Shown: positions 34,801 through 46,908 of the stretch, piece by piece
Position numbering within the stretch: the stretch's first letter is position 1
How the letters are laid out: the number at the start of each line of letters is the position of its first letter
Notes under the pieces: model-generated
Databases searched by the model: none
What the model was told of the DNA's origin: nothing
Seen by the model: the letters and a program-made list of their open reading frames with translations, nothing else
Assembly (NCBI GenBank): GCA_022113835.1
Contig: JAILWY010000005.1
Location: 1,754,501-1,818,500, forward strand
Length of the DNA stretch: 64,000 nucleotides
Direction: 5' to 3'
DNA from: Atopsyche davidsoni
Lineage: Eukaryota; Arthropoda; Insecta; Trichoptera; Hydrobiosidae
Position numbers and translations under genes: made by a program

Positions 34801-37800
34801 TTAATAAACCAGTATAAAATTGATTTATTACGGCAATTCAAAACCTATAATAAGCGCGAAGAAAATATAATTTTTATTTAGGGTTTTATAGTACTTTTAA
34901 ATGCGAATGAATTTATTTGATATTATATAATAATATAAATATAAATAATTTCAAACGGTTATACAGCCTATTATAACTGAGATAATAAAAACTCTTTGGT
35001 TTTAAAAAAAAAACATCATTGAAGTCAAGAAGTTTTATGAAATAAATTATAGTTCGTAGCTATATATTTTTACAAAATAATTTATATTTTATCTCAGTTA
35101 TATTTTGCTTATGTTATTCTCGGTATATTCGTGAAAATGTAATCTAATTCCTTAAAATGAAATAACCATCATTGAAATTCCTACCATCGACTCAATTAAA
35201 CTAAACCGACCAAAATTAAAGTGGTCCTTCAAATAAAACCGGTAATAAATTACCTTTTAAAACAGCAATAAAATTCAGGACGTAAAAAAGTCCTATTTGT
35301 ATTGCAAACTATTTGTCCCTTATCCGCCAATAAAGCATCTTGTTCGGCGCCGTATAAAGGGAGGTTTTAATGGACAGACACGAGACAGGTGCATTTGGGG
35401 GTGCAACTTTTACATCCCCGTAGATCACACAATTTATTATCGGCCACTTGGGAATACCCGCTGAGTAGGGGGTGGGTTTCTACTTTTTATTTATTCGATA
35501 CCGGGAGCTTAAAACTTAAACAGGTATTTAACTAAGTATATAGCCGTGTAAAGATAAATTAAATTAAACATCTGTGGTCTGGAGGCTTTTCAACAATAGA
35601 CTTTATTACGAAGTTTTATCTTTAATTGGTGAGCTTGTAAGGTTTATGTTTTATGATAATTATCTCAATTTAAATTATGAATATGGCTAAGGTTATAAAA
35701 GTATAAAATGAAAAGAGAAAACGTATACGTTTATTTCACCCATTATATTTTATTCGCGCAGTAAAAAATTCAAATAATTTTATTTATTTATCTCAATATA
35801 TCTGACAATTACAGTTAAAAAAATATTTTTTGTTTTATTAATCGCATCTTTGGGGCTTCGTGTTTTAATCTCAAATGATTTTATATGTAAAGTATTCAAT
35901 AAATTAATGAAAAAATAACGGTTTTTAAGTGGAAGACGATAAATTACGATTGCATTATTACTAATTTTGTAAAATAAATAATAAAATTAAAAATTCACGT
36001 TAGAACAGACAAAAAGTGCAAAACTCTTTGGGTCTAAAAATATCAAATTGGAGTACAAATGAGTTACCCTAGATTGCAATTACAAGAACCACCCACGACC
36101 TTAACCCTCTGAAATTTAAAACTGCGATTTTAATAAAATAATATCCTCACATTAATGCTTGAATATGATCTATTCGTGAGTCTATTTGGGTTAATTTATG
36201 CACGGCCGCTGGACGGCGGTGTTTTCTTTATCCGAACAGGTACAATATTGATTAATCGATAGAATTTAGCCCATGGCGGAGCAGGTGTATGTGAAGACGA
36301 ATGTTATATTTTTTCAATGCGTGCATCCAGTAATACTTATGATTTCTACTAATATATCACTACCTTTCCAATATAGGTATTTGCCCTAATGACGTAGGTA
36401 TTGAAAATATAATAGTACAGGTTTTAACTTGCTTTCTTTATTTTGTAGCTGTCTAGTTTTATTGTTTTATAATGTTTCATAAGAAGAAACATAAGAAATA
36501 CAGCTGTTGTTAAAGGTAGTTTTCTTTTTTATTCAATGGAGATTAACGTTTTGTGAGGTATTATAGCAATTGATGATATATAATTTTTGTATTGGTATCG
36601 CATATATTAATGATGGTATCAGTGGCGTGCCGTCTACACAAAAATAAAAGTATTATTTGCTCTATTATATCGTCAAACATACCTTGCAAATTTTATAAAC
36701 TACGAGTATACCACTAAGTTTATTGATCTATCGACGGATTGATTATTACAACATACTATACTATTATACTTTGTAGTTGCATATTTTAAGATGTAATTTG
36801 AAGTTGCGTCTTTCAATCTTAGTCGGCGGTTAGCGCAAACAAATACGCTGAAATCTAATTTCTAATCTCATTAAGGGAATAGCGCAGTTTATAGTTTGCA
36901 ACAATTAAGCACTTAATATTTCATCGCGCTTACTAAACAAAGTGATTCTCTAAAACACCGCACGAAGCCTGGCTTTGAAATCGCGCAAACTTTATTTAGA
37001 TTCTTGATTAAATTGTCAAAGTAGTTTTGGCTCGCCTCGCCGGGAGCCCAAAGCTCCTTTATTCCCCCCGCCCCTGCGAATAAGCTCAAGTGCATACGAA
37101 CTGCATCACCAGCCTCCAGGCTGCATGTGCAATGACAATGCATGCAAATAACTCACGGCCTGCGAGGATATTACTGTCGTAAAAATCTGCCTCCCTTGCA
37201 GGCAATTAGTGAGAAATAACTCCAGTAGGATTGCACCTCCAAAACTCGTTTGTATCAAGATAAAATTAAATATCTCAAGTTTGTATTATATTAAAATTTA
37301 ACTACTCAAAATATTTTATTATTTTGATTTATTACTTGCTATATAAGAGATATCCTAAAGCTACCAATTATTAACGATTATATTTCACTCCACTTTAAAG
37401 TACATACTGTACATTTTTTCGAAATCACTTTGGCCACAACTTAATAGTTTGTAGTATAAATTGATCAAAAATTAATGTCCAGTAGGTATTACTTCCTGAT
37501 ACATACAAAATTGACCATGAATAGAATATATAGTATTTGACATAAATAAAATATTAAATGAAGGCGAGAAGGCTCACACTGAAGCGTTCGTTTGACAATT
37601 TATCATTTCGAATAAAAAAAATCCGCTGCATCGGAAAAAATTCTAAAAAGCAAATATTCAATATGAAGACAATTAAAAAATATATATCAAAAATGCGATA
37701 TTTTATAATTGTCACCGTTCGTTTTTGCCGCGGGAGCGAGCTTGTTCGTGCCTGCTCAGTTTTCACGTAATTAAGCCCACGTGTACAAGCGTATATGAGC

Positions 37801-38718
37801 ACATGTCCTCCCTGTATATGGGGATGCTTAATAATAATGCATTGCTAAACTAACTATGTTCAAATGGCACGAATATTAAGGGACAACAAATAGGACTCCA
37901 AGCTGGCGATAATTACGTGATTCAGGCAGAAGGCTTGCATTGATTTTGTATACATCTTAAATTTGTTATTTTGATAACTTGAAGGTATAAAATTGTACAT
38001 TTAATAGATTAAAGTTTTCTTAATAAAACTTTGAATGTGTAAAATCAGTAACTCTCATGCTGTATTCGAATTTAAAATAAATAAGTATGAGTTTTTATAA
38101 TTTCCCCTTGCATTAATTTAGGCCTGAGAATGTGCATTTTTCACGAACGTGCTATTTTTTAATGAAGGCGATTTGATATCTCACAAATCAAGGATACCAT
38201 GCATGACTCCCATAATTATTTAAGAATTTGTATTTGTTAACCGATGCACTTTCCGTCCACTAACGAGTGCGACTTGAAGCTGTGTCTTATTATCGTTAAA
38301 TCAGATAAGATAATTACAAAGAAAAATACGCTAAGCATGCAAAAACGCCCGCATTAACTCTGAATTCGAGACAACTTGTAAAAATAATTATGGTAGTAAA
38401 AATATTCACTGTAAAATATATAATATTAAAATAAGTTTAGTGCACCGTTACAATTGGTGCATCTTTACTACATTATTTTTTCTACAAATATATAAACAAG
38501 CAATGTTGAAAAGCGTATTTAGAATATATATTAACTTTATTTTATGATTACGGTATGATATGTTAAAAATATAATTATTTTCAAATGCATTGCGATATTC
38601 AAATCACACATGTGAACATAATAAGAGAGTTTGTGGAATTTGATCGTAAGGACAGATAATTTATGACCAAAACTTGCAAACATTCTTCCTGCGGTAAAAT
38701 AATTATTTCGACTATAAA
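31851..38718. other. AT-rich spacer with islands
   Basis: No gene seen. GC-richer patches lie at about 33840-33960, 35320-35520, 36170-36290, 36830-37220 and 37560-37960. The 138-codon frame at 32264-32680 mixes a GC-richer start with an AT-rich end and has no domain. AGTGAGATGGTCACCAACTT at 33638 resembles a string in the tandem repeat at 20409-20930. Confidence 0.4.
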
Positions 38719-38771
38719 AAGTATTTTTTATTATTATCAAGAATCAATCTTGATAATAATAAAAAATATTT
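38719..38771. repeat. Strong AT hairpin, 24-bp arms
   Basis: Arms 38719-38742 and 38748-38771 are complementary with one mismatch, separated by a 5-base loop. Core TTATTATTATCAAGA / TCTTGATAATAATAA. It is short and AT-rich and could arise by fold-back replication error. Confidence 0.9.
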
Positions 38772-40379
38772 TTTTCATAATGAAAATAAAAAAACAACAG
38801 TTTTTTACTCCGTTTCAGACATGAATAAATGTCATTTAGTAAGGTGCCATTTATTGAAGGTGGGATGGTTCAGTGAAAATGTTACCTCCCTATATGGTGT
38901 AAATGCAACCTTCAAATTTAATATCAACATTATTTAATTGAGCATAACACATCACAAAGGGTATATTTAGGGTGGATTGATATATTCAACATTTTATGGA
39001 TGCGTTTATGTGCATATATATTCATTCTTTCTGAAATTCAAGTCATTTTCAAATTTCTGTAAATGACTTGTAAATGCAAATATCGAAGAAAATAATAATT
39101 CTTAAATTGATTATTTTAGCACTGCTTGAAATAAATTTAATATTCACTCAAATCATAAAAAAATTCCTGAAATTAAACCCAAGTGGTCTATTTTGATATT
39201 TCCAAGAAGTCTGAAATACCTCAAGTGAAGTCAGATTAAAGCTCAGTATTTCAGAAAAGCTGAAAAGCTCCCGGCTCAAGATTTCATATATCTCTGCGAA
39301 CAACGCCGAGGTGGCTAATTGTCAGGAGGTACAAAGGCGCATAGACAACTGGGATCCTATTGGCTTAGCTCAGGAATTAGTGACGACGCAATCCATTGTC
39401 TATGGAGCGGGGTCTACCGTTTGTGTTGTTCTGAATGAGTGCAATCTCTAGCGGTTGCCAGATTACGAGCTACTTGGCTGAATTCTTAATCATGTAAGCC
39501 GCCCCATTTTGTACTTTATAATTTAATTAGGCTTCGCAAGAATAAAGGTTTAATGGATACATCGATGAATTACCTAGAAATACAGATTGCATCATATTTA
39601 ATAGAATTGGCTGATTTTAATAATATCATACAAGGACATCAGGCTCAAATCTTTAAGCCCATTACGGTTAGTAAAAGTTTGATCGTTAAGTCAGTTGATC
39701 GCAGATTTGGAGTCTTGGGTGCTGATCTGCTAAATTTCTTCAGTCCTCCTTCAGCTGGGACCATTTTCAAAAATTCTCCTTGAAGACCGAAATGGCGAAG
39801 TACTGAAAACTTTTAGCAATTTAACACCGATAACACCAAATCAACTTTAAACAACGGCCGCCAAAATCTACAAACTAACCTATCGGCATTGTATAATGAA
39901 TGAATACTTATAAAGATCTTGATATAATTAGACATTAGTTTATACTTAGTTGTTATTTTTAGATTTTTTTTAGTGCTGTCTATATCTTATTTTAAAGTGA
40001 TACAAAGTACAAAATAATAAATTTAATAAGCAATATGCTCACTACTTGATTTCTTATATAATTTGTACAATAGTTTCAACTAACAGGGTATGATTTTATA
40101 ATTAAATTAATATAATAATTATCAAAAGAATAAATCCGCTTTTACTAAAAAAATAAAGAAAATATTAAGTCAATTGTATTTACATACATTCTTTCAAGTT
40201 TATACTTAATTCGATTAAAATATACATGTAGCTATTAAAAATGATAAAAATAAAAGTCTTTTCGCTTGATACATAGAAACTCGAAGCTTTTCAAAGCAGT
40301 CCAATCTCAATTAAAAACTTTAAAATATTTCAATTAAATTTGAAAAAATCTATTCACGTGATAATGCTAAAATATATGG
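38772..40379. other. Spacer
   Basis: No gene seen. A GC-richer, non-repetitive patch lies at about 39270-39480. The 76-codon frame at 39553-39783 has no family signature. Confidence 0.4.
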
Positions 40380-40820
40380 GCATCTGAATTCCAAGCAGGA
40401 TCAGATCTAGTAGAGTATTTGCATAGCGAACCGTTACCAGAGCGATGGGGGCGACAAAAAAAGGAGCACGATCGCGTTATTCACGTTAAACGGGACACCA
40501 GGGCACTAATTTCACCAGATAACGCCCCCATATAGGCTTATTATTCAGCGATATTATCCCCAAAGCAGACATTGGTTATGCCGAGTATAATGTACGGAAC
40601 CACCCCAGGAACGGGGGTGCGATCCGATATCGCGAGCTGCGTGCGGGGCGGGTGCTCGCGGACAACCGTTCCGTCAAGCCGGGTGTCCGTGAAAGTGACA
40701 ACTGTTCTGAAATCTATAGTACACTGTCCAAAAACACAGAAATTCAATATACACAAAACCAAATACAAAAAAAAAAAATTCAAATCGCAATATCTCAATA
40801 TCTGATATTTCACCACACGG
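40380..40820 (-). other. GC-rich island with possible exon-like frame
   Basis: The minus-strand frame ending at 40541 reads TDTRLDGTVVREHPPRTQLA then YIILGITNVCFGDNIAE. Upstream on that strand are a long T-rich tract and acceptor-like TTTTTGGACAG and TAGATTTCAG strings. The composition is protein-like, but I recognise no family and see no downstream donor, and the opposite strand is also open (40572-40805). It could be a terminal exon or simply a GC-biased open frame. Confidence 0.2.
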
Positions 40821-41064
40821 ATCTTGAAAATGTGGCAAGTTGTTTAAATCAAACAGAAATACTGTCAAATGATAGTGAAAATGACAAGTGGCAGCCCAAA
40901 GCTGTAGAGTCATACCAAAACCTATATATTTTCTCAAGTAATATAAATTTCGAATTACTCAATTATTGCATACAATTTGCATTTACTTAAACAAATAGTA
41001 TCATATGTCTATTTTGTGGATTGAACGTCAATCAAGTGCGTTTTAATTACCTTTACAGGCTAAA

Positions 41065-41112
41065 ATTAAGTTACATTAAATTAAATTAAGTTACGTTAAA
41101 TTAAATTGAATT
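41065..41112. repeat. Two-copy 20-22 bp tandem repeat
   Basis: ATTAAGTTACATTAAATTAA is followed by ATTAAGTTACGTTAAATTAA and a partial third unit, inside copy D. Confidence 0.8.
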
Positions 41113-41194
41113 AATACAGACTTAAATATTGATAGGTCTAGGCACATTGGTTCGTGTGTAGATTATGATTGTTAAAAATTCTCGATTATCACAG

Positions 41195-41258
41195 GTGACC
41201 CGTTAGTACACCGGCCATATAAGCTTGGAGATGTAGGTTCAAATCCTACACAAGTCAC
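41195..41258 (+). repeat. tRNA-like module of copy D
   Basis: Outer stem GTGACCCGT/ACAAGTCAC (7 of 9), anticodon arm CCGGC CATATAA GCTTG, T-arm GTAGG TTCAAAT CCTAC (5 of 5). The D-arm is mostly deleted (GTTAG joins directly to TACACCGG), so the A box is lost. The T-stem differs from other copies by a paired G-C to A-T change. Confidence 0.75.
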
Positions 41259-41328
41259 GATGATATTTTTCTGAGAGTTTCTTTGAATCATTTTCAATAT
41301 GTGAAAAAATATGCCTAATCATATTAAT

Positions 41329-42093
41329 GAGTATATTATCAATGAAATGATGTTTCATTTAGTACTGTTACTGGGTATTGTATAGCTGATGGTTTATATT
41401 TTAAATGAGTAGCAAAGAAATAAAAGAAAAGAGCAAGTAGACTAAAAACCCCAAAGCAAAAGAGCAAGGCTTTATAAATATATTTTTATTTAATACAGTT
41501 AAAATTATATACACGTAAAGGTTTTTTTTACTTCCCTATCGCAAGTTTGTGACGAACGCTTCATGCGCGTACTGATCGGACGTTCTGCTCTCTCAGCCTG
41601 AAATGACAAAACCAAAAGCTCCTGAAGTATTCAGCAGGTGACAATCATTGCTGTCGCGAGTGACGCGTACTCAGCCTATGGGATGTTTGCATTCAAATTT
41701 TATAAACCCAACGCGTGGCTTCCCCGAGCTCGTGGATCTGATACAAAAGTTCAAAGAACTCTCTATTGCAAGCTTTATTTTTGTTGTTGTTTTAAATGTA
41801 TTTTTGCTTACTTAAAATTTAAGATTTGATAAAATTTACTGGCATTAATGGTACATTGACAGTTATAGTATAAGAAAAAAATTGGTAATTTATTTAAAAC
41901 ATATTAGTAGCGATTTGGTATAAAATGAAAATCTTTATTATATCCCACATAAAGATAACAATTGTATACCTTATACAAGTGACAATATATCAGTATTAAA
42001 GTTAATCCAATGTGATTTTATTTCATTTAAGAATTTTCAAAGGTTGAATCTGACAAAATCTTCATAAAGCAAATTATATTAAGTTGGATTGAT
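41329..42093. other. Spacer between copies D and E
   Basis: No gene seen. A GC-richer patch at about 41540-41740 holds a 63-codon frame without recognisable domain. Confidence 0.4.
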
Positions 42094-42472
42094 GTCAATC
42101 AGAATGCGTTTTTATTTACCCATGCAGGTATTAGTATGTTAATGTGATTAAGCACATTTTTTCACACATTTCACACATTGAAAAAAAATAATAATAACCA
42201 GATTTGGATATAAAAATGCTTCACTTGTTACTTTCAGTCCAGTGTTTGCAAATCATTAAATATTGATTAGCCCGGGCACATTGGTTCATATGTAGAATAT
42301 GATTATTAAAAATTCTCATTTAATTGCAGTGGCTCGTTAGCATAGTTGGATAATGCACCGGCCATGAAAGCTTGGGGATGTGGGTTCGAATCCCACACAA
42401 GTCACGATGATATTTTCTGAGAGTTTTCTTTAATCATTTTCAATGTGTGAAAAAATGTGCTTAATCACATTA
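42094..42472 (+). mobile_element. tRNA-like TIR element, copy E (most complete)
   Basis: Outer motif GTCAATCAGAATGCG, then a left terminal repeat (42140-42170) that is an exact reverse complement of the right one (42442-42472), 31 bp. Between them are CCCGGGCACATTGGTTCATA, GATTATTAAAAATTCTCATT, a full-length tRNA-like module and CGATGATATTTTCTGAGAG. The layout (terminal repeats, no ORF, about 330 bp) is that of a MITE, whereas the internal tRNA-like promoter is typical of a SINE. Confidence 0.88.
42329..42405 (+). repeat. tRNA-like module of copy E, full cloverleaf
   Basis: Acceptor region GTGGCTCGT/ACAAGTCAC (one wobble, one mismatch in 9), D-arm GCAT AGTTGGATA ATGC (perfect), anticodon arm CCGGC CATGAAA GCTTG, T-arm GTGGG TTCGAAT CCCAC (perfect). 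Both A-box (TTAGCATAGTTGG) and B-box (GGTTCGAATCC) match RNA polymerase III promoter consensus well. The anticodon triplet is TGA here versus TGT in copies A-C, and position 33 is A. The latter argues against a working tRNA; the module could still drive transcription. Confidence 0.8.
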
Positions 42473-45400
42473 AAGCAAATTGTTAAAAAATAATAATTCA
42501 TCACTCTTTTAGCCAATTGTCAAGTCATTCCTTAAATAATCATAACTGATGAATCCAGTTCTAAGAATGTAAAACGTAAATTAAGCAAGCGTAATACTTA
42601 ATATATAAATATATATTTTATAACATACTTTATACCTCTTATTATATTCTTTTTGAAAGTAAATTATAAACCGAATACTGAATTATTGCAGCCGTTGAAT
42701 GTATTTGTATTTTAATTTAATTTTAATCTAAAGCATGCCCAAACTGATTTATGAGTCTACTGTCTTGATTTAAATTATCTTGTTAGTCTTCAATGAATTC
42801 TAAGTATTGGAAACAGAAGATAAAAAAACTGAAGAAAACCGTAAAAATCTTATAATTAACTTCCGATTGACGCAGTAATATATTCGCTTTAACTTCATAA
42901 AAACAAGTATTTATTTGAAACCAAAAGTTGCTATTATTGTAAAATTTGCTCCCTATTTTATTTTCAAAAAATATATGTCCTCTTACCCCAAATAAATTCA
43001 ACCCAACAACATGAATTTGATAAAAATATTGTAATTAAAAACCCCCAAATCATGCAAACACAACAGCCTATTTTTGTATAATGACCTGTTATCAAAAATC
43101 TGTATTTAAAACGCACAGAAATAAATAATTATAAGATAATTTAAATGGACGACGGCCTGCAAAGCGGTTATTTTTCACTCCTATCTCTACAATCAAAATA
43201 TCACCGACGTATAAATTACTCACCTTGTTTATTCAGCGTAATTAATAAAAAAAAACGTACTTATCATCGAGGGTAGATGAGGTTAGGTAAGCATTAGTGC
43301 CACCTGTGTCTAACTATGGCGGACGTTGGTCTTATTACAAAAAAGGTTTATTATGATATCCGGTTCTTCTATTGATCATCAAATTATCGCAAAGCAATTT
43401 GATGATAAAATTTCACATTATTACAATATACTTTTATTAGATTTTTTAAACTTCCGAAAAGAATCTAATTCAACAAACGATTTAAGAAAGTCCTTATGTG
43501 TGAATGCAGATAATATATTTTTAAGTTTTTTATTAGAAGGTATTAAATAAATTAATGAATCTTCTTCTTCATGTGTTCTTCTCGAAGAAGATGAGGAACC
43601 ATCTCATTGAGTCTATGTTTGTCGCTTCGTGGTTTTCTTAAGGTTAAAAGTCCTTCATATAAACACTGCACTACTTGTAAGAGGATGACTGTCTCCTTGA
43701 GGTACCAAAAATTAAAAAGGGTACCTTTGACTGAAATGAGAAACTTGGCACACGTCTTCGGAGTGATGTCGCTCTATTTCCAGGCCTTTGTTCTGCGACC
43801 TGACCCAGTTTTGAGTGTTCGCCATTCAGGATTGACAATGGCATTGAAATGTGATACCCTTGGCGAGTAATCCGCCCCCTGTCAGGGGGTTCATCTGTCT
43901 TGTGCCGCCTCCCCGGAATGACTCGGCTAGGCGCTCCACGTACTGCCTTTATGTGTAATAGTGACTATCTCGAGTATAATCTTTCGTCCCATGCATAGTC
44001 TTTACTTTACATACAAAATGAAATTAATGTTCAAGTTGTAAAAAAATATTTTTTAGTGCTTTTACAGAACGAGCTTAAACCACTTTAGGCGTCGTTAAAA
44101 ATAATCCTTTATAATCTTATAATATGTATATCAAACCTATTACTAACAATATTCTATTACTTCTACAAATATGTATATGACACGTTAATAATTCATATAG
44201 TATCGATAACCTATTTTCAAATTTTCTAAGAAAACACCCTTGTGTTTCTGATAATAAATTTTGGCCGGAATAACCCCTAACCCCCACGTATTATGTGACG
44301 CAAGTGGAGCAATTTCCTTTATCCCACGCTCTCCTTATGTATGCCCAATTATATTTACACACGATTTCAATTAGGAATAACAGAACACTGTTCTCATATG
44401 GAAATATAAGGATTCGGGTTATTCTCATGATAAATTTTATATAAGTCAGGGGTCAAACCAATTTGCTTATTATGCAGAGTGATTGAAAAATAATAACTGC
44501 TCGGTCTGTATGAATGTACAGAATATACATAGACGATTGAGATATTATTTTCAAAATGATAATACATACTTATGTGAGATAAAAATACTTTAAAATTTTA
44601 TCAAACTTTAAATTACAAATAAAAAAATATATGCGCTCCAGGTGTTGAAAGGAAAAGTAATTTGTAATAAAAAAAATATCTCGAAACTTATGTTACACGC
44701 TTTTTAAATAACTCTTACAAATAGGTGTATAAAATTCACATTTATTATTCTTTAAAAGTAAAAGTGTTTTTAACCAGCTCTGCTTCAATTTTTAAAGTCT
44801 GTATAGAACTTAATTAATAATTATCTTAATTATATTTTTTACACAACACAAAAGCATGCTATTTAATATTAAAATTCTGCCGAGGGTTGGATGCTTGTAT
44901 AATTAATTAGAAAAACAAAAAAATAAGAAAGTCGTAAGTTTTTGTTAGAAAAAAATTACGACTTTTATTATTTGTACTTTATTTAATTGAATACATCTCG
45001 TAGTTTTTTGTTTTTCGTTAGCCATACTTGTTAGAAAAACAAAATGTTAATAATTTAGAAAAGTTAGCATTTGCGATTGTCCTTATGACATTGGGCTTGC
45101 AAATTAGATATTATAACCTTGACTCTCATTCGCTTTATTTATATTTTTTTCTTATGAGCCATTTTTTAAGAACAAAAAAGTTTAGCATATGCTTTATTAA
45201 ATATATGATATTATTCACATTTGTATTAGTATTTTTACAAGTTAGTCAAATAAATAAATCAAAGAATACAATGTCAAGACATTTTGTTTAAGACAAGCTT
45301 TATGGCTTAAAAAAAAGAAACAGATTTTATCAATGGTCCACACAAACACATTGAATTATTTATATATGATAACAAAAACATTAAGGTTTTTGGCTTTGAT

Positions 45401-45645
45401 TAAATTTTTATTTAAATTATAAATAATATCACCTTAAATATTGATATTATTTTAGTGAAAACGTATTACAACTTGTTTTTATTTAAAACCTTTAGTTTTC
45501 CCAACACGCTTGGCAGATTATTGATGATCATAACTATCAAGTATGCTGTTGAAACTAAAAGCTTCAAATAAAATAAAATTTTAAATACAATCAACATTTT
45601 TAACTAATTGAGTTTATTAACATATTAACTGTAGTTATTTTTGCA
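42473..45645. other. Spacer with islands and small hairpins
   Basis: No gene convincingly seen. GC-richer blocks lie at about 43140-43350 and 43560-43980; the latter includes CCCCCTG T CAGGGGG (43875-43889) and TCTTCTTC...GAAGAAGA (about 43560-43592). A hairpin with AGTCGTAA/TTACGACT lies at 44922-44970. The frames at 43326-43550 and 43607-43870 have no recognised family. Confidence 0.4.
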
Positions 45646-45718
45646 TATATGGGATTCAAACACACACTTTTACTATTAAGGCGGTAACGTGCTCATTCCA
45701 ATTGAACTACTTTATCTT
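45646..45718 (-). repeat. tRNA-like relic, minus strand
   Basis: Read on the minus strand: A-box-like AGTTCAATTGGAATGAGCAC, then CGCCTTAATAGTAA, then B-box TGTTTGAATCCCATATATG. Spacing fits a tRNA-derived sequence. The T-stem is only partly paired and the anticodon arm is poor, so it is a SINE head or tRNA pseudogene. The A-box and the GAATCCC(A/G)TATAT end are shared with 62928-63000. Confidence 0.45.
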
Positions 45719-46379
45719 TGTAACTGTGCGTAAATTTAATCCTTATGTACAAAAGTGAATCATATGTTTGTTTTTTTATTATTATTCAATATTAGGGAAA
45801 ACCAGGTTTAGTTAAAATTATAATAAGTTTAGATAGAACTTCAAGAAACGTAAAAACCTCTATATTCTTTGAAAAAGTAGATAAATTATCTTAATCATGA
45901 AAGGATCTTATTGCGTACTTAATTAGCATTTTTAGCATGATTAGTTTGAAGCTTTTGATGTTAACTGACATAACAGGTTTTAGTGTTTATTTAAAAAAAA
46001 AAAATCAAAAATTTGTGATGGTCTTGATTTTAATAATATCTACAACCTTTAAGAATATTCATATTCTATATATTTATACTCAAAGGTTTATACACACACT
46101 CTTGTTTATCGCAGCCTGCCACTTTGCTCTTTAGACTCCGGCAAAAAACTTATCATCTCTTCATTTCATATGTGAACTGCTGATTTAAAAACATTTTGTA
46201 AGTCAAAATACTTGAATGGGCAAAAACGCGAGGATAAAATTAATATTTTATAATTATCGTGTAGATTAATATGCCAACATGGATATGGCGAATATATAAT
46301 GATTTTTTGATTAGGTGTTAGTCTTTCTGGATACATATACATTTACCACAAAAGGTTATGACATCACGTTTGTAAGATT
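45719..46379. other. AT-rich spacer
   Basis: Nothing recognised; the 65-codon frame at 45937-46134 is low-complexity. Confidence 0.4.
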
Positions 46380-46860
46380 ATGGAGGGAAGGCATAGTAAT
46401 ACCATCACAACAATCATCAAAATTAACCAATTGCCCTATCTGAGATCTGAGGATGTACACTTGTACCTACATCCAGTAGTGGCGCGTGGTTTTCAGGAAG
46501 GCTTTGATAAAATCGGCAGCCATTACCGCGGGGTCCAATGACAATAAAATGGCTGCTTGAATATTAGCGTTTAGGGGATGGGCGGAAGTGCTCGGGAAAT
46601 ACACCTACGAAATATCGTGATCACAATTCACACAATTATTTTAGCTGTATCAACTTTAATACCAATTTTTAGTTTACACGTTATCCAATGGTAAATTCGA
46701 AATCACACTTTATAGCTATCGCTGCTACGGTATGAACTAAGACGTTTAGTTGTTTATGAATCTTTTAATGCGTCTGGTATATTCTGGGACCATCATCAGG
46801 AACTATGATTATAGATTGAGCACTTGCTATGTAAGCTCGCGTTGATGGATAATTACGGAA
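46380..46860. other. GC-richer island with inverted repeat and ACAATAAA
   Basis: Contains a perfect 9-bp inverted repeat, GCAGCCATT (46516-46524) and AATGGCTGC (46549-46557). Between the arms are CCAAT and ACAATAAA (the latter resembling a posterior-Hox TTTATTG site on the other strand). Non-repetitive in this window; a candidate regulatory module. Confidence 0.3.
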
Positions 46861-46908
46861 GGTTAATCACGTACGGTGGCGTTGGTGGCACTCAGGGGAG
46901 GTTGCAGA

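Larger units (their letters stand above)
41023..41328 (+). mobile_element. tRNA-like TIR element, copy D
   Basis: Outer motif GAACGTCAATCAAGTGCGTT, a 22-bp tandem repeat insert (41065-41112), the terminal-repeat-like block GGCACATTGGTTCGTGTGTAG, GATTGTTAAAAATTCTCGAT, the tRNA-like module, CGATGATATTTTTCTGAGAG and the 3' terminal repeat ending CCTAATCATATTAAT. The preceding TGTGGATTGAACGTCAATCA is shared with copy E. No protein is encoded. Confidence 0.85.
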
